Part shown: one piece after another, positions 36,431 through 47,692 of the stretch | Position numbering within the stretch: position 1 is the first letter of the stretch | How the letters are laid out: each line of letters opens with the position of its first letter | NCBI RefSeq assembly: GCF_001591145.1 | Contig: NZ_BCUF01000001.1 | Coordinates: forward strand, 62,001 to 126,000 | DNA length: 64,000 bases | Source of the DNA: Vibrio harveyi NBRC 15634 = ATCC 14126 = KCTC 12724 | GTDB lineage: Bacteria; Pseudomonadota; Gammaproteobacteria; Enterobacterales; Vibrionaceae | Direction: 5' to 3' | Translations under genes and position numbers: made by a program | Notes under the pieces: generated by a model | The model's input: only the letters and a program-made list of their open reading frames with translations | Databases searched by the model: none | What the model was told of the DNA's origin: nothing

Positions 36431-36453
36431 TTCTTCCGCTGCGCAAGCAGATA

Positions 36454-36750
36454 TTACTTACGTGGGATTTCGATTTTACGCTCTTCAGACTGGCGGTATA
36501 GCACAAGTACCTTACCGATTGTCTGAACTTTTTCAGCGCCCGTCTCACGTACGATAGCGTCGATGATCAGCTGTTTTGTCTCACGGTCTTCTGATGCAAC
36601 TTTAATTTTGATCAGTTCGTGGTGGTCAAGAGCGATTTCAATTTCTGCTAGCACGGCTTCTGTAAGTCCATTTGCGCCCATTAGCACAACAGGTTTTAAA
36701 CTGTGAGCCAGGCCTTTTAGGTGCTGCTTTTGTTTGGTGCTTAGGTTCAT
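36454..36750 (-). CDS. yhbY: Ribosome-assembly RNA-binding protein YhbY (CRM domain)
   Basis: A 98-residue single CRM-domain protein that associates with pre-50S particles in E. coli. The GxxG-type loop is in LMGANGLTEAV, followed by the basic QLIIDAIVRETGAEKVQTIGK helix region. It is divergent from rlmE and next to greA, an order conserved in gammaproteobacteria. Its molecular role is only partly known. Confidence 0.93.
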   Translation of the reverse strand: MNLSTKQKQHLKGLAHSLKPVVLMGANGLTEAVLAEIEIALDHHELIKIKVASEDRETKQLIIDAIVRETGAEKVQTIGKVLVLYRQSEERKIEIPRK

Positions 36751-36794
36751 TACGCGGCCAATTTTCTTTAAAATAAGGGTTGAAAAAAGCTATT

Positions 36795-36824
36795 TTAACG
36801 CCATCTATTGCTGAAGACTATAAT
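36795..36824 (+). promoter_or_regulatory. Promoter of rlmE-ftsH
   Basis: TATAAT at 36819-36824 with TTAACG at 36795-36800 (18-base spacer), 65 bases before rlmE. Confidence 0.6.
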
Positions 36825-36888
36825 TTATTGAGTAATAGGTTGAGCCTATTAAAACAATAGCTCCTAATTACGCCTTGTTGGGATTAAG

Positions 36889-37518
36889 ATGAGTAAACAA
36901 AAACATTCGGCTAGTTCTGGTCGTTGGTTGAAAGAACACTTTGACGATAAATATGCGAACGAAGCTCGTAAAAAAGGCTATCGTTCTCGTGCTTACTTCA
37001 AAATTGAAGAGATCCAAACAAAAGATAAATTGTTGAAATCTGGGATGACAGTCGTCGATTTAGGCGCAGCTCCAGGTGGATGGTCTCAATATGCTGCTAA
37101 GATAATAGGTGAAGAAGGTCAAATCATCGCATGTGACTTATTACCTATGGATCCAATCGCTGGTGTAAGTTTTTTGCAAGGCGACTTTCGTGACGAGGCG
37201 GTTTTAGACGCTCTATTGGAAAGAATCCAACCTTCGATGGTGGACGTAGTAATGTCTGATATGGCTCCAAACATCGCTGGTAACAATTCCGTAGATCAGC
37301 CACGAGCTATGTATTTAGTTGAATTGGCTTTAGATATGTGTCGACAAGTTCTAGCACCTAATGGTAGCTTTGTCGTAAAGGTTTTCCAGGGTGAAGGCTT
37401 CGATCAATTTGTGAAAGAAGTCCGAGACATGTTTAAAGTCGTAAAAATCAGAAAACCAGACTCATCGCGAGCTCGCTCACGAGAAGTCTTTGTTGTAGCC
37501 ACTGGTTACAAAGGTTAA
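36889..37518 (+). CDS. rlmE: 23S rRNA 2'-O-methyltransferase (U2552)
   Basis: Methylates U2552 of 23S rRNA in the 50S subunit. The 209 residues show the SAM motif [15 protein letters not shown] and a K-D-K-E tetrad: K in AYFKIEE, D in SDMAPN, K in VVKVFQGEG and E in SREVFVVA. It precedes ftsH by 99 bases, the conserved rrmJ-ftsH heat-shock order; I did not identify a sigma-32 site. Confidence 0.95.
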   Translation: MSKQKHSASSGRWLKEHFDDKYANEARKKGYRSRAYFKIEEIQTKDKLLKSGMTVVDLGAAPGGWSQYAAKIIGEEGQIIACDLLPMDPIAGVSFLQGDFRDEAVLDALLERIQPSMVDVVMSDMAPNIAGNNSVDQPRAMYLVELALDMCRQVLAPNGSFVVKVFQGEGFDQFVKEVRDMFKVVKIRKPDSSRARSREVFVVATGYKG

Positions 37519-37617
37519 CTATTTCGCTCGTTTAGAGCATGGTTAACACTATAGCTACAGCTAATAAACTGTAGTACCCTACCTTTAATTACAATTAGTT
37601 ATCGAGAGGCTGACACC

Positions 37618-39606
37618 TTGAGTGACATGGCAAAAAATTTAATTCTGTGGCTTGTTATCGCTGTCGTGTTGATGTCGGTATTCCAGAGCTTTGGCCCTGG
37701 AGAGAGCAATGGCAGAACCGTGGATTACACCACGTTTGTACAGGAAGTTGGCCAAGGCCAGATTCAAGAAGCAACTTTTAAAGACGGTGAAATTAGTTTT
37801 GTTCGTCGTGGCGGCGGTGCCAAAATGGTCACTTACATGCCTGTGTACGATCAAAAGCTTCTAGATGACCTAATTAACCAAAACGTGAAAGTGCAAGGTA
37901 CACCTCCTGAAGAGCAAAGCCTACTTGGCACAATCTTCATTTCTTGGTTCCCTATGATCTTACTGATTGGTGTGTGGATTTTCTTCATGCGTCAAATGCA
38001 AGGCGGCGGCGGTAAAGGCGCCATGTCTTTCGGTAAGAGTAAAGCTCGTATGATGAGCGAAGAGCAGATCAAGACGACTTTTGCAGATGTCGCAGGTTGT
38101 GATGAAGCAAAAGAAGACGTTAAAGAACTGGTTGACTACCTACGCGATCCAAGCCGATTCCAAAAATTGGGCGGTAAGATCCCGACAGGTGTACTTATGG
38201 TTGGTCCTCCAGGTACTGGTAAAACGCTTCTAGCGAAAGCCATTGCTGGTGAAGCAAAAGTGCCTTTCTTTACTATCTCTGGTTCTGACTTCGTAGAAAT
38301 GTTTGTTGGTGTTGGTGCGTCTCGTGTGCGTGACATGTTCGAACAAGCGAAGAAAGCGGCACCTTGTATCATCTTTATCGATGAGATTGATGCAGTAGGT
38401 CGTCAGCGTGGTGCTGGTGTAGGTGGTGGTCACGATGAACGTGAACAAACCCTAAACCAAATGCTCGTTGAAATGGATGGTTTCGAAGGTAACGAAGGTA
38501 TCATTGTTATCGCAGCGACTAACCGTCCAGACGTGTTGGACCCAGCACTACTGCGTCCTGGTCGTTTTGACCGTCAAGTTGTTGTTGGTCTTCCAGACGT
38601 ACGTGGTCGTGAACAGATTCTTAAAGTACACATGCGCAAAGTACCTCTAGCAGGTGACGTAGAGCCTTCTCTAATCGCACGTGGTACACCTGGTTTCTCT
38701 GGTGCTGACTTAGCAAACCTAGTAAACGAAGCAGCCCTATTTGCTGCGCGTGGCAACAAGCGCAACGTTTCTATGGTTGAATTTGAACTAGCGAAAGACA
38801 AAATCATGATGGGTGCAGAGCGCCGTTCAATGGTGATGTCTGAAGAAGTAAAAGAGTCAACTGCTTACCACGAAGCAGGTCACGCGATTGTTGGTCGCCT
38901 AGTACCAGAACATGACCCTGTGTACAAAGTCTCTATCATTCCACGTGGTCGTGCGCTTGGTGTGACTATGTACCTACCAGAGCAAGACCGTGTGAGCATG
39001 TCTCGCCAACACCTAGAATCTATGGTTTCTAGTTTGTACGGTGGTCGTCTTGCTGAAGAGCTAATCTACGGTGCTGATAAAGTATCGACGGGTGCATCGA
39101 ACGATATCGAGCGTGCAACTGATATTGCTCGTAAGATGGTGACGCAATGGGGCTTCTCTGAAAAACTTGGCCCGCTTCTATATGCGGAAGAAGAAGGTGA
39201 GGTGTTCCTAGGACGTAGCGTGACACAGACTAAACATATGTCTGATGACACAGCGAAGCTAATCGATGATGAAGTTCGTAAGATCATCGACCGCAACTAC
39301 GACCGTGCGAAGCAAATTCTGGAAGACAACATGGACATCATGCATGCGATGAAAGATGCGCTAATGAAGTATGAAACCATTGATGCTGGCCAGATTGATG
39401 ACCTGATGGAGCGTAAGACTGAGATTCGTGAACCTGCTGGTTGGGGTGATAAGCCTGCAAACAAACCAGAAGATAACGATAAGCCTCAGGCTAAACCTGA
39501 AGTGAAAGCGGAAGAGAAACCAGTTGAACCGACTAAACCGGTAGAACAACCAACGTCTCAAGAAGCGACTTCAAGTGAAGCTCCAGAAAAGAAAGACTCT
39601 GAATAA
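37618..39606 (+). CDS. ftsH: ATP-dependent zinc metalloprotease FtsH
   Basis: A membrane-anchored hexameric AAA+ protease that degrades LpxC, sigma-32 and misassembled membrane proteins. The 662 residues have two membrane segments (about 6-24 and 100-120), Walker A GPPGTGKT, Walker [12 protein letters not shown], the [21 protein letters not shown] and the zinc site HEAGH. The C-terminal tail is long, with KPE/EKP repeats (about 605-662). The TTG at 37618 is preferred because GAGAGG lies at the right spacing; ATG at 37627 is the alternative. Confidence 0.96.
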   Translation: MSDMAKNLILWLVIAVVLMSVFQSFGPGESNGRTVDYTTFVQEVGQGQIQEATFKDGEISFVRRGGGAKMVTYMPVYDQKLLDDLINQNVKVQGTPPEEQSLLGTIFISWFPMILLIGVWIFFMRQMQGGGGKGAMSFGKSKARMMSEEQIKTTFADVAGCDEAKEDVKELVDYLRDPSRFQKLGGKIPTGVLMVGPPGTGKTLLAKAIAGEAKVPFFTISGSDFVEMFVGVGASRVRDMFEQAKKAAPCIIFIDEIDAVGRQRGAGVGGGHDEREQTLNQMLVEMDGFEGNEGIIVIAATNRPDVLDPALLRPGRFDRQVVVGLPDVRGREQILKVHMRKVPLAGDVEPSLIARGTPGFSGADLANLVNEAALFAARGNKRNVSMVEFELAKDKIMMGAERRSMVMSEEVKESTAYHEAGHAIVGRLVPEHDPVYKVSIIPRGRALGVTMYLPEQDRVSMSRQHLESMVSSLYGGRLAEELIYGADKVSTGASNDIERATDIARKMVTQWGFSEKLGPLLYAEEEGEVFLGRSVTQTKHMSDDTAKLIDDEVRKIIDRNYDRAKQILEDNMDIMHAMKDALMKYETIDAGQIDDLMERKTEIREPAGWGDKPANKPEDNDKPQAKPEVKAEEKPVEPTKPVEQPTSQEATSSEAPEKKDSE

Positions 39607-39621
39607 AGAGTAGCGTTAATA

Positions 39622-39650
39622 AAAAACCCCGAGTTAGGCTCGGGGTTTTT
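39622..39650 (+). terminator. Terminator of ftsH
   Basis: AAAAACCCCGAG, loop TTAGG and CTCGGGGTTTTT, 16 bases past the ftsH stop. folP begins 25 bases later. Confidence 0.92.
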
Positions 39651-39674
39651 GTTTCTGTTGTGATTATTAAAGCT

Positions 39675-40505
39675 ATGATTATTAAAGCAAACAACAAATC
39701 TCTCGACCTTTCCCACTCGCATGTTATGGCGATCCTCAATGTCACTCCAGACTCGTTTTCTGATGGTGGTAAATTCAACTCGTTAGAGCGTGCACTTGCT
39801 CAAGTCGAAAAAATGATTGCTGCTGGCGTTAGCATTATTGATGTTGGCGGGGAGTCTACGCGTCCAGGGGCTCCAGATGTTGCATTAGAAGATGAGTTGC
39901 AGCGTGTGGTCCCTGTAATCAAAGCGATTCGCGCAAAACATGATGTGTGGATTTCTATTGATACCAGTAAAGCGGAAGTCATGCGTCAAGCTATTGAAGC
40001 TGGGGCAGACTTGATTAACGATGTGCGTGCTCTCCAAGAGCCGGGGGCGTTAGAAGTTGCCGCGAAAGCAAACCTTCCTATTTGCTTGATGCATATGAAA
40101 GGTCAACCGCGCACTATGCAGACTAATCCTCAATACGATGATCTGATGGATGATGTCTCTGCATTTCTTCAAGAACGCATTGCTGCCTGTGAGTCCGTGG
40201 GCATCGATAAGTCTCAACTTATTCTTGATCCAGGTTTTGGCTTTGGCAAAACCATTGAACACAATTATCATATGCTGGCACACCTCGATAAGTTTCATGA
40301 ATTCGGTCTGCCAATTTTGGCCGGTATGTCACGTAAATCAATGATCTTTAAATTGTTGGAAAAACCAGCAGCAGAATGCGCAAATGCTAGCGTTGTCTGC
40401 GCGACAATTGCTGCGATGAAAGGTGCGCAGATCATTCGAGTACATGACTTTGAAGAAACCATTGAGGCAATGAAAGTTGTTGAGATGACGAACAATAATA
40501 TCTAA
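39675..40505 (+). CDS. folP: Dihydropteroate synthase
   Basis: Condenses pterin pyrophosphate with p-aminobenzoate in folate synthesis and is the sulfonamide target. The 276 residues have the TIM-barrel signatures ILNVTPDSFSDGG and GGESTRPGA and the C-terminal IRVHDFEET. The ATG at 39675 aligns with the E. coli start; a GTG at 39660 sits in a near repeat (ATTATTAAAGC) and adds five residues. Neither has a clear ribosome site. It is co-directional with glmM, 18 bases apart. Confidence 0.95.
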   Translation: MIIKANNKSLDLSHSHVMAILNVTPDSFSDGGKFNSLERALAQVEKMIAAGVSIIDVGGESTRPGAPDVALEDELQRVVPVIKAIRAKHDVWISIDTSKAEVMRQAIEAGADLINDVRALQEPGALEVAAKANLPICLMHMKGQPRTMQTNPQYDDLMDDVSAFLQERIAACESVGIDKSQLILDPGFGFGKTIEHNYHMLAHLDKFHEFGLPILAGMSRKSMIFKLLEKPAAECANASVVCATIAAMKGAQIIRVHDFEETIEAMKVVEMTNNNI

Positions 40506-40523
40506 AAAAATTAAGGAAATTTT

Positions 40524-41864
40524 ATGTCTGATAAAAGACGTTATTTTGGTACTGACGGTGTACGCGGGAAAGTAGGACAATACCCAATTACTCCGGACTT
40601 TGTACTAAAGCTTGGCTGGGCGGCTGGTCGTGTACTAGCAAAACAAGGCACTAAGAAAGTTATCATCGGTAAAGATACCCGTATTTCAGGTTACATGCTT
40701 GAGTCTGCACTTGAAGCTGGTCTTGCTGCTGCAGGTCTAAAGGCTACCTTTACTGGTCCGATGCCAACGCCAGCAGTTGCATACCTAACACAAACTTTCC
40801 GAGCGGAAGCTGGTATCGTTATTTCAGCGTCACATAACCCATACTACGATAACGGTATTAAGTTCTTCTCATCTGAGGGGACTAAACTTCCTGATGACAT
40901 CGAACTGGCTATTGAAGCTGAGCTAGATAAAGATATCGAATGTGTAGAGTCTGCTGAACTTGGTAAAGCAACTCGCCTTAATGACGCCGCTGGTCGTTAT
41001 ATTGAATTTTGTAAGAGCACCTTCCCGTCAGAACTTAGCCTAGCAAACCTTAAGATCGTTGTTGACTGTGCACATGGTGCGACTTACCACATCGCTCCTA
41101 ACGTATTCAAAGAGTTAGGTGCAGAAGTGATTGCTATGGGTGTTGAGCCAAACGGCACTAACATCAATGCAGAAGTCGGTGCGACAGACGTTCGTGCCCT
41201 ACAAAAGCGTGTTGTGGAAGAGCAAGCTCACCTTGGTCTTGCATTCGATGGTGATGGCGACCGCATCATGATGGTTGACCATTTGGGCAACAAGATTGAC
41301 GGCGACCAAATTGCCTACATTATCGCTCGTGATGCTCTGCGTCGTGGCGAACTAAAAGGCGGTGTTGTTGGTACGCTAATGACCAACCTAGGTATGGAAA
41401 ATGGTCTAAAACAACTGGGTATCCCATTTGTTCGTGCCGCAGTTGGTGACCGTTACGTGATGGAGCAACTACTTGCTAAAGGCTGGAAGATTGGCGCTGA
41501 AAACTCAGGTCACGTTATCTTACTAGACAAAGTCACTACGGGTGATGCAATTGTTGCTGCACTGCAAGTTCTTGCTTCTGTAGTTGGCAGTGATATGACA
41601 CTACACGACTTGTCACAAGGCATGACGCTTTATCCTCAGGTACTAGAAAACGTGCGTTTTGCAGGTCAAAGTAACCCACTTGAAGCGCAGGTTGTACTAG
41701 ACTCAGTAGCGGAAGTGGAAGCTGAGCTTGGTGACAAAGGTCGCGTATTACTACGTAAATCTGGTACAGAGCCTCTAATCCGAGTCATGGTAGAAGGTGA
41801 AGATGCTGAACTTGTACAAAGCTCTGCGCTTAAGATTGCAGAAGCTGTAAAAGCAAGTTGTTAA
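40524..41864 (+). CDS. glmM: Phosphoglucosamine mutase
   Basis: Converts GlcN-6-P to GlcN-1-P for UDP-GlcNAc synthesis. The 446 residues have the active-site phosphoserine in [13 protein letters not shown], the metal loop DGDGDR and the phosphate loop [12 protein letters not shown]. It follows folP, the conserved order. AAGGAAA lies before the ATG. This is the biosynthetic relative of the chitin-operon mutase at the other end of the window. Confidence 0.96.
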   Translation: MSDKRRYFGTDGVRGKVGQYPITPDFVLKLGWAAGRVLAKQGTKKVIIGKDTRISGYMLESALEAGLAAAGLKATFTGPMPTPAVAYLTQTFRAEAGIVISASHNPYYDNGIKFFSSEGTKLPDDIELAIEAELDKDIECVESAELGKATRLNDAAGRYIEFCKSTFPSELSLANLKIVVDCAHGATYHIAPNVFKELGAEVIAMGVEPNGTNINAEVGATDVRALQKRVVEEQAHLGLAFDGDGDRIMMVDHLGNKIDGDQIAYIIARDALRRGELKGGVVGTLMTNLGMENGLKQLGIPFVRAAVGDRYVMEQLLAKGWKIGAENSGHVILLDKVTTGDAIVAALQVLASVVGSDMTLHDLSQGMTLYPQVLENVRFAGQSNPLEAQVVLDSVAEVEAELGDKGRVLLRKSGTEPLIRVMVEGEDAELVQSSALKIAEAVKASC

Positions 41865-41891
41865 TCATTGCTTTAACCTGTTTTGCGAGAG

Positions 41892-41917
41892 AAAAGGGCA
41901 TCTTTTGCCCTTTTTTT
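41892..41917 (+). terminator. Terminator of glmM
   Basis: AAAAGGGCA, loop TCTTT and TGCCC followed by T7, 28 bases past the stop. Confidence 0.9.
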
Positions 41918-42089
41918 GAGCGCTTAATGCGTTAGTGGTGACTTTTTACTAATTTTCCCTTGTCAGCGTTACTGGCTTTCGCTAGTATTGCTCCGCCTCC
42001 CGTTAGGAGGTCGCTAGCCTTGTTCATAAATAAACACGATTGTTTTTGAACGGCGCTGGCTCAACAATTTGGAACATAGGTGGAAAAAA

Positions 42090-42428
42090 ATGTTTTCAGT
42101 TCTACTTGTGATTTACCTGTTGGCGGCGCTTGGTGTGATTGGCCTTGTGTTGATTCAACAAGGTAAAGGCGCAGATATGGGAGCCTCGTTCGGTGCAGGT
42201 GCTTCAAACACAGTGTTTGGTGCAAGCGGCTCAGGTAATTTCTTAACCCGAACAACTGCTATTTTAGCAACCGTATTTTTTATCGTTAGCTTGCTACTTG
42301 GTCGTATGTCTACGCACAAGACTGAGTCACAATGGGTAGACCCAACACTAGGTCAACCAGTTGTAGAACAAGTTAAAGATGCAGCAAGTGAAGTTCCAGC
42401 ACCAGCAGGTGATGAGATTCCACAATAA
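42090..42428 (+). CDS. secG: Preprotein translocase subunit SecG
   Basis: An accessory subunit of the SecYEG channel. The 112 residues have two membrane helices (about 2-22 and 51-72) joined by QQGKGADMGASFGAGASNTVFG, the family hallmark, here split as QQGKGADMGASFGAG and ASNTVFG. The ATG at 42090 has AGGTGG six bases upstream; the longer frame from 42069 (TTG) is not used. tRNA-Leu follows directly, as in many gammaproteobacteria. The 225-base upstream gap contains hairpins CCTCC/GGAGG and GTTCA/TGAAC. Confidence 0.93.
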   Translation: MFSVLLVIYLLAALGVIGLVLIQQGKGADMGASFGAGASNTVFGASGSGNFLTRTTAILATVFFIVSLLLGRMSTHKTESQWVDPTLGQPVVEQVKDAASEVPAPAGDEIPQ

Positions 42429-42446
42429 GCTGTAAAGGTTTATGTA

Positions 42447-42530
42447 GCCGAGATGGTGAAATTGGTAGACACGCTAGCATGAGGTGCTAGTGCCTTAGGT
42501 GTGAGGGTTCGAGTCCCTCTCTCGGCACCA
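42447..42530 (+). tRNA. leuU: tRNA-Leu (anticodon GAG)
   Basis: An 84-base class II tRNA including the encoded CCA. The acceptor stem GCCGAGA pairs with TCTCGGC, the D arm contains TTGGTAGACAC, the anticodon stem is CTAGC/GCTAG with loop ATGAGGT (GAG), a long variable arm is present, and the T loop is GGTTCGAGTCC. It reads CUC/CUU codons and probably shares a transcript with secG, as in E. coli. Confidence 0.96.
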
Positions 42531-42543
42531 TGAATTTACAAAC

Positions 42544-42571
42544 TTGTAAATCACTTGTGTGAGCGTATAAT
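42544..42571 (+). promoter_or_regulatory. Promoter before tRNA-fMet
   Basis: TATAAT at 42566-42571 with TTGTAA at 42544-42549 (16-base spacer), 16 bases before the tRNA. This would be the start of the tRNA-fMet-rimP-nusA-infB transcript. Confidence 0.6.
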
Positions 42572-42586
42572 GCTCATCAAGTCGGA

Positions 42587-42663
<77 letters not shown>

Positions 42664-42707
42664 ATCTCTTCTTTCAGTTGGAAAGGATGATTCGATTGGC
42701 AAGTTTG

Positions 42708-42761
42708 CACAGTGCTAACCACACTGTGAGTTAAGAAAAGCATTTCTTGGCTATTCTTAAC
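42708..42761 (+). repeat. Two hairpins in the rimP leader
   Basis: CACAGTG (42708-42714) with CACTGTG (42722-42728), and GTTAAGAA (42730-42737) with TTCTTAAC (42754-42761), both perfect. They lie between tRNA-fMet and the first terminator and may guide tRNA 3' processing. Confidence 0.6.
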
Positions 42762-42781
42762 GTATCAGGGTCCAGCAGCAT

Positions 42782-42806
42782 AAAACCCCGACTTTCGGGG
42801 TTTTTT
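42782..42806 (+). terminator. First terminator before rimP
   Basis: AAAACCCCGA, loop CTT and TCGGGGTTTTTT, a textbook intrinsic terminator after tRNA-fMet and inside the expected operon. Confidence 0.9.
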
Positions 42807-42856
42807 GTTATCTGAGTTTTTGTAAATGAACTCAGATACTGCTTGGTTTTTTGATT

Positions 42857-42876
42857 GGGCTCTGAGCCCTTTTTTT
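42857..42876 (+). terminator. Second terminator before rimP
   Basis: GGGCT, loop CTG and AGCCC followed by seven T, only 18 bases before the rimP ATG. It is in tandem with the first. Confidence 0.8.
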
Positions 42877-42894
42877 GTTTCTGGAGTGGTTCAA

Positions 42895-43350
42895 ATGACT
42901 GGTTTAGAAAGACAACTTACTGAAATGCTTGAAGCTCCAGTAGAGGCATCAGGCTACGAGTTGGTTGGATTAGAATTTATTCGTGCGGGTGCGCACTCAA
43001 CGTTACGCATCTACATCGACCATGAAAATGGTATCAACGTAGATGCTTGTGCAGAAGTAAGCCATCAGGTTAGCGCAGTACTAGACGTTGAAGATCCAAT
43101 TTCTGTTGCTTACAGCCTAGAAGTTTCTTCTCCAGGCTTAGAAAGACCACTTTTCAAAGCAGCACATTACGAGCAATTTATTGGTCACGAGGTCAGCATC
43201 GTATTGAAAATGGCTGTTGCAAACCGTCGTAAGTGGAAAGGTATTATCCACAGCGTAGATGGTGAGACAATCGCAGTTACTTGTGAAGGGCAACAAGAAG
43301 AGTTTGCTCTAAGTAACATTTCAAAAGCTAACCTGATCCCTAAATTTTAG
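42895..43350 (+). CDS. rimP: Ribosome maturation factor RimP
   Basis: Needed for 30S maturation (central pseudoknot and head). The 151 residues have the N-terminal alpha/beta domain ([23 protein letters not shown]) and the C-terminal SH3-like domain, with [13 protein letters not shown] between them. The start at 42895 has GGAGTGG; a longer open frame from 42826 runs through the terminator. First protein gene of the nusA operon. Confidence 0.94.
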   Translation: MTGLERQLTEMLEAPVEASGYELVGLEFIRAGAHSTLRIYIDHENGINVDACAEVSHQVSAVLDVEDPISVAYSLEVSSPGLERPLFKAAHYEQFIGHEVSIVLKMAVANRRKWKGIIHSVDGETIAVTCEGQQEEFALSNISKANLIPKF

Positions 43351-43386
43351 TTCCCTAAAAAATTTGAAGCTTAGAGGCTAAATACA

Positions 43387-44874
43387 ATGAGTAAAGAAAT
43401 TTTAGCGGTAGCAGAAGCGGTATCGAACGAAAAAGCGGTACCTCGTGAGCGTATCTTTGAAGCTCTTGAGATTGCTCTAGCGACTTCTACAAAGAAAAAA
43501 TACGAAATCGAAATCGATGTACGTGTAGCTATCGACCGTAAAACAGGTGAGTTTGAAACATTCCGCCGTTGGTTGGTTGTAGAAGACGTTGAAAACCCAA
43601 CAAAAGAAATCTCTCTAGAAGCTGCACAATACGAAGATGCAGACATTCAACTAGGTGATTTCGTAGAAGACGATATCCCGTCAGTTACATTCGACCGTAT
43701 TACGACTCAAACTGCTAAGCAAGTTATCGTACAAAAAGTACGTGAAGCAGAGCGTGCACAAATCGTAGAACAGTTCATCGACAACGAAGGTGATCTGATC
43801 ACTGGTGTTGTTAAAAAAGTGAACCGCGATACAGTTGTACTTGATCTAGGTAACAACGCTGAAGCGGTAATCCTACGTGATGACCAACTTCCTCGTGAAA
43901 ACTTCCGTCCAGGTGACCGTGTTCGTGGTCTTCTGTACAAAGTTGCTCCTGAAGCACGTGGTTTCCAACTGTTCATCACTCGCTCTAAGCCAGAAATGTT
44001 GGCTGAGCTATTCCGCGTAGAAGTGCCAGAAATCGCTGAAGAAATCATCGAACTGAAAGGCGCTGCACGTGATCCAGGTTCTCGCGCTAAGATCGCTGTT
44101 AAAACAAACGACAAACGTATCGACCCTGTAGGTGCGTGTGTTGGTATGCGTGGTGCTCGTGTTCAAGCAGTATCTGGCGAACTTGGTGGTGAGCGTATTG
44201 ATATCGTTCTTTGGGACGATAACCCAGCTCAATTCGTTATCAACGCAATGGCTCCTGCTGACGTTGCTTCTATCATCGTTGATGAAGATGCTCACTCAAT
44301 GGACATCGCTGTTGAAGCGGACAACCTAGCGCAAGCTATCGGTCGTAACGGTCAGAACGTACGTCTAGCGTCTCAACTAACTGGTTGGGAACTGAACGTA
44401 ATGACTGTGGCAGATCTTCAGAAGAAACACGCTGAAGAGTCTCAAGCGTCTATCGAAAACTTCATGAAGTACCTAGACATTGAAGAAGACTTCGCTCAAT
44501 TGCTTGTTGAAGAAGGTTTCTCAACACTAGAAGAAGTTGCGTACGTTCCTGTTAACGAACTACTAGAAGTTGATGGTCTGAACGAAGAGCTTGTAGAAGA
44601 GCTTCGTAGCCGTGCGAAAGACGCACTAACGACAATCGCTCTAGCACAAGAAGAGTCATTCGAAGGTCTAGAGCCTGCTGAAGATCTGCTAGGTCTTGAA
44701 GGTCTAGAGCGCGAAATGGCGTTTAAACTGGCAGCTAAAGGCGTGGCAACACTAGAAGACCTAGCTGACCAAGGTATCGACGATTTAGAAGGTATTGAAG
44801 GCCTGACAGAAGAGCGTGCAGGCGAGCTTATCATGGCTGCACGTAACATCTGTTGGTTCGGCGAAGAAGCATAA
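43387..44874 (+). CDS. nusA: Transcription termination/antitermination factor NusA
   Basis: Binds RNA polymerase to control pausing, termination and antitermination. The 495 residues show an N-terminal RNAP-binding domain (1-125), S1 (about 135-200), two KH domains ([13 protein letters not shown] and [18 protein letters not shown]) and two C-terminal acidic AR repeats (about 360-425 and 435-495). Both AR repeats are kept, as in E. coli. It lies 36 bases after rimP. NusA represses its own operon in E. coli, relevant to the two upstream terminators. Confidence 0.97.
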   Translation: MSKEILAVAEAVSNEKAVPRERIFEALEIALATSTKKKYEIEIDVRVAIDRKTGEFETFRRWLVVEDVENPTKEISLEAAQYEDADIQLGDFVEDDIPSVTFDRITTQTAKQVIVQKVREAERAQIVEQFIDNEGDLITGVVKKVNRDTVVLDLGNNAEAVILRDDQLPRENFRPGDRVRGLLYKVAPEARGFQLFITRSKPEMLAELFRVEVPEIAEEIIELKGAARDPGSRAKIAVKTNDKRIDPVGACVGMRGARVQAVSGELGGERIDIVLWDDNPAQFVINAMAPADVASIIVDEDAHSMDIAVEADNLAQAIGRNGQNVRLASQLTGWELNVMTVADLQKKHAEESQASIENFMKYLDIEEDFAQLLVEEGFSTLEEVAYVPVNELLEVDGLNEELVEELRSRAKDALTTIALAQEESFEGLEPAEDLLGLEGLEREMAFKLAAKGVATLEDLADQGIDDLEGIEGLTEERAGELIMAARNICWFGEEA

Positions 44875-44895
44875 TATCAGCAAGGAGGAAGCGGC

Positions 44896-47583
44896 ATGAC
44901 ACAATTAACAGTTAAAGCTCTGAGTGAAGAGATTGGTACTCCAGTCGACCGCTTAATGGAACAACTTGCTGACGCTGGCATGAACAAAGCGAGTTCTGAC
45001 CATGTATCGGATGAGGAGAAGCAGAAGCTTCTCTCTCACCTGAAGAAAGAGCACGGCGATAAGTCGGGCGAATCTGAACCTACTAGACTGACGCTTCAAC
45101 GTAAGACTCGTAGCACGCTAAGTGTTGCAGCAGGTGGCGGCAAAAGTAAGGATGTTCAAGTAGAAGTGCGTAAGAAGCGCACATATGTGAAGCGCAGCAC
45201 TATCGAAGACGACGCAAAACGTGAGGCTGAGGAAGCAGCAAAACGTGAAGCTGAAGAGCTTGCGAAGCGTGAGGCTGAAGAACAAGCCAAACGTGAAGCT
45301 GCAGAGAAAGCACAGCGCGAAGCCGATGAGAAAGCGAAACGTGAAGCGGATGCAAAACGTGAAGCTGAAGAAAAGGCAAAACGCGCACAAGCTGATAAGG
45401 CTAAGAAAGAAATGAATGCAAAAAATGCGGATGCTAATGCGCAAGCTAAGAAAGAAGCTGATGAGCTAAAAGCACGTCAGGAACAAGAAGCTCAACGTAA
45501 AGCAGAGCAAGAAGCTGCAAAACTCGTTGAAGAAGCTCGTAAGCTTGCAGAAGAGAACGAAGCTCGTTGGTCTGAAGAAGAGACTAAGAAGAAAGAGCTA
45601 GAGAACTCTGACTACCACGTAACTACTTCTCGTTACGCACGTGAAGCTGAAGATGCAGCTGACCGTCAACAAGAAGGCGGTGCACGTCGTAAGAAGAAGA
45701 AACCAGCTGGCAAAGAAGAACAATCACGTGGTGGTCGTAACCAACGTGGTGGCAAGGGTCGTAACAAAGGCAAACTTGCTAAACCAACTTCTATGCAACA
45801 CGGTTTCGACAAGTCTGCGACTGTAGCGAAACAAGATGTAGTAATTGGTGAGACAATCGTTCTTTCTGAACTTGCTAACAAGATGTCGGTTAAAGCGACA
45901 GAAGTTATCAAAGTAATGATGAAGATGGGCGCTATGGCGACTATCAACCAAGTGATCGACCAAGAAACAGCACAACTTGTTGCTGAAGAAATGGGTCACA
46001 AGGTAGTTCTTCGTAAAGAGAACGAACTGGAAGAAGCAGTACTATCTGATCGTGATACAAACGCAGAAGCAGTACCTCGTGCTCCAGTTGTAACAATCAT
46101 GGGTCACGTTGACCACGGTAAAACGTCAACACTTGACTACATCCGTCGTACTCACGTTGCTTCAGGCGAAGCGGGCGGTATCACGCAGCACATCGGTGCT
46201 TACCACGTTGAAACTGATAACGGCATGATCACGTTCCTTGATACTCCTGGACACGCGGCGTTTACCGCTATGCGTGCTCGTGGTGCTCAAGCGACAGATA
46301 TCGTTGTTCTTGTAGTAGCAGCAGACGATGGTGTAATGCCACAAACAGTTGAAGCGATCCAGCACGCGAAAGCGGCAGGCGTTCCTTTGATTGTTGCTGT
46401 GAACAAGATCGATAAAGAAGACGCGAACCCAGACAACGTTAAGAATGAGCTAGCTCAATACGACGTAATCCCTGAGGAATGGGGTGGTGAGAACATGTTC
46501 GTTCACATCTCTGCTAAACAGGGTACAAATATCGACGGTCTTCTAGAAGCAATCCTTCTTCAGTCTGAAGTTCTAGAGCTTACAGCTGTAGCAGAAGGCA
46601 TGGCGTCTGGTGTTGTTGTTGAATCTCGTCTAGATAAAGGTCGTGGTCCAGTAGCAACAGTACTTGTTCAATCAGGTACGCTAAACAAAGGCGACATCGT
46701 TCTTTGTGGTCAAGAATACGGCCGTGTTCGTGCAATGCGTGACGAACTAGGTAAAGAAATCACAGAAGCTGGTCCATCTATCCCTGTAGAGATCCTAGGT
46801 CTTTCAGGCGTACCATCTTCAGGTGACGAAGCAACAGTAGTACGTGACGAGCGTAAAGCACGTGAAGTAGCGAACTACCGTGCTGGTAAGTTCCGTGAAG
46901 TGAAACTTGCTCGTCAGCAGAAATCTAAACTAGAGAACATGTTCTCTAACATGACTGCTGGTGAAGTTGCTGAGCTAAACGTAGTTCTTAAAGCAGACGT
47001 ACAAGGTTCTGTGGAAGCGATTGCTGACTCACTACTGAAACTGTCTACTGACGAAGTGAAAGTAAACATCGTTGGTTCTGGTGTTGGTGGTATTACAGAA
47101 ACTGATGCAGTTCTTGCAGAAGCTTCTAACGCAATCATCCTTGGCTTTAACGTACGTGCTGACGCATCTGCTCGTCGTGCGATTGAAGCAGCAAGCGTTG
47201 ATCTACGTTACTACTCAATCATTTACCAATTGATTGACGAAGTTAAACAAGCAATGGGCGGTATGCTTGCTCCAGAATTCAAGCAAGAAATCATTGGTCT
47301 TGCTGAAGTACGTGACGTATTTAAGTCACCGAAACTGGGCGCAATCGCTGGTTGTATGGTTACTGAAGGTCTAATTAAGCGTAACAACCCAATCCGCGTT
47401 CTACGCGACAACGTTGTTATCTACGAAGGTGAGCTAGAATCACTTCGTCGCTTTAAAGATGACGTTCAAGAAGTTAAGAATGGCTACGAGTGTGGTATCG
47501 GCGTTAAGAACTACAACGACGTTCGCGTGGGCGACCAGATCGAAGTATTCGAAATCGTTGAAGTAAAACGTACTCTAGACTAA
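44896..47583 (+). CDS. infB: Translation initiation factor IF-2
   Basis: A GTPase that places fMet-tRNA on the 30S subunit. The 895 residues have an N-terminal IF2_N domain, a long charged segment of KREAEE-type repeats (about 110-230), a second IF2_N-like domain, G1 GHVDHGKT, G3 DTPGH, G4 NKID and C-terminal domains C1-C2. The repeat segment is longest on codons AAA/CGT/GAA and makes antisense open frames. GGAGG precedes the ATG. The fMet-tRNA it uses is encoded at the head of the same operon. Confidence 0.97.
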   Translation: MTQLTVKALSEEIGTPVDRLMEQLADAGMNKASSDHVSDEEKQKLLSHLKKEHGDKSGESEPTRLTLQRKTRSTLSVAAGGGKSKDVQVEVRKKRTYVKRSTIEDDAKREAEEAAKREAEELAKREAEEQAKREAAEKAQREADEKAKREADAKREAEEKAKRAQADKAKKEMNAKNADANAQAKKEADELKARQEQEAQRKAEQEAAKLVEEARKLAEENEARWSEEETKKKELENSDYHVTTSRYAREAEDAADRQQEGGARRKKKKPAGKEEQSRGGRNQRGGKGRNKGKLAKPTSMQHGFDKSATVAKQDVVIGETIVLSELANKMSVKATEVIKVMMKMGAMATINQVIDQETAQLVAEEMGHKVVLRKENELEEAVLSDRDTNAEAVPRAPVVTIMGHVDHGKTSTLDYIRRTHVASGEAGGITQHIGAYHVETDNGMITFLDTPGHAAFTAMRARGAQATDIVVLVVAADDGVMPQTVEAIQHAKAAGVPLIVAVNKIDKEDANPDNVKNELAQYDVIPEEWGGENMFVHISAKQGTNIDGLLEAILLQSEVLELTAVAEGMASGVVVESRLDKGRGPVATVLVQSGTLNKGDIVLCGQEYGRVRAMRDELGKEITEAGPSIPVEILGLSGVPSSGDEATVVRDERKAREVANYRAGKFREVKLARQQKSKLENMFSNMTAGEVAELNVVLKADVQGSVEAIADSLLKLSTDEVKVNIVGSGVGGITETDAVLAEASNAIILGFNVRADASARRAIEAASVDLRYYSIIYQLIDEVKQAMGGMLAPEFKQEIIGLAEVRDVFKSPKLGAIAGCMVTEGLIKRNNPIRVLRDNVVIYEGELESLRRFKDDVQEVKNGYECGIGVKNYNDVRVGDQIEVFEIVEVKRTLD

Positions 47584-47640
47584 TTGACTAAAATTACTAA
47601 CCGTCTGAAAGACAAATAGTAATTGGTTGTTGAATACACC

Positions 47641-47669
47641 ATGGGGGGCTGGCTTGACCATCCCCCCAT
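47641..47669 (+). repeat. Perfect 8-bp hairpin between infB and rbfA
   Basis: ATGGGGGG (47641-47648) and CCCCCCAT (47662-47669), with a 13-base loop, then TCTTTCT. A G6/C6 stem is very stable; it may be a weak terminator or a processing site. Confidence 0.75.
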
Positions 47670-47692
47670 TCTTTCTATCTAAGAGAATGAAT

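Noticed and set aside
45118..45444. A 108-codon antisense frame in infB
   Set aside because: Phe/Leu/Ser-rich shadow of the KREAEE repeat codons; no start signals.
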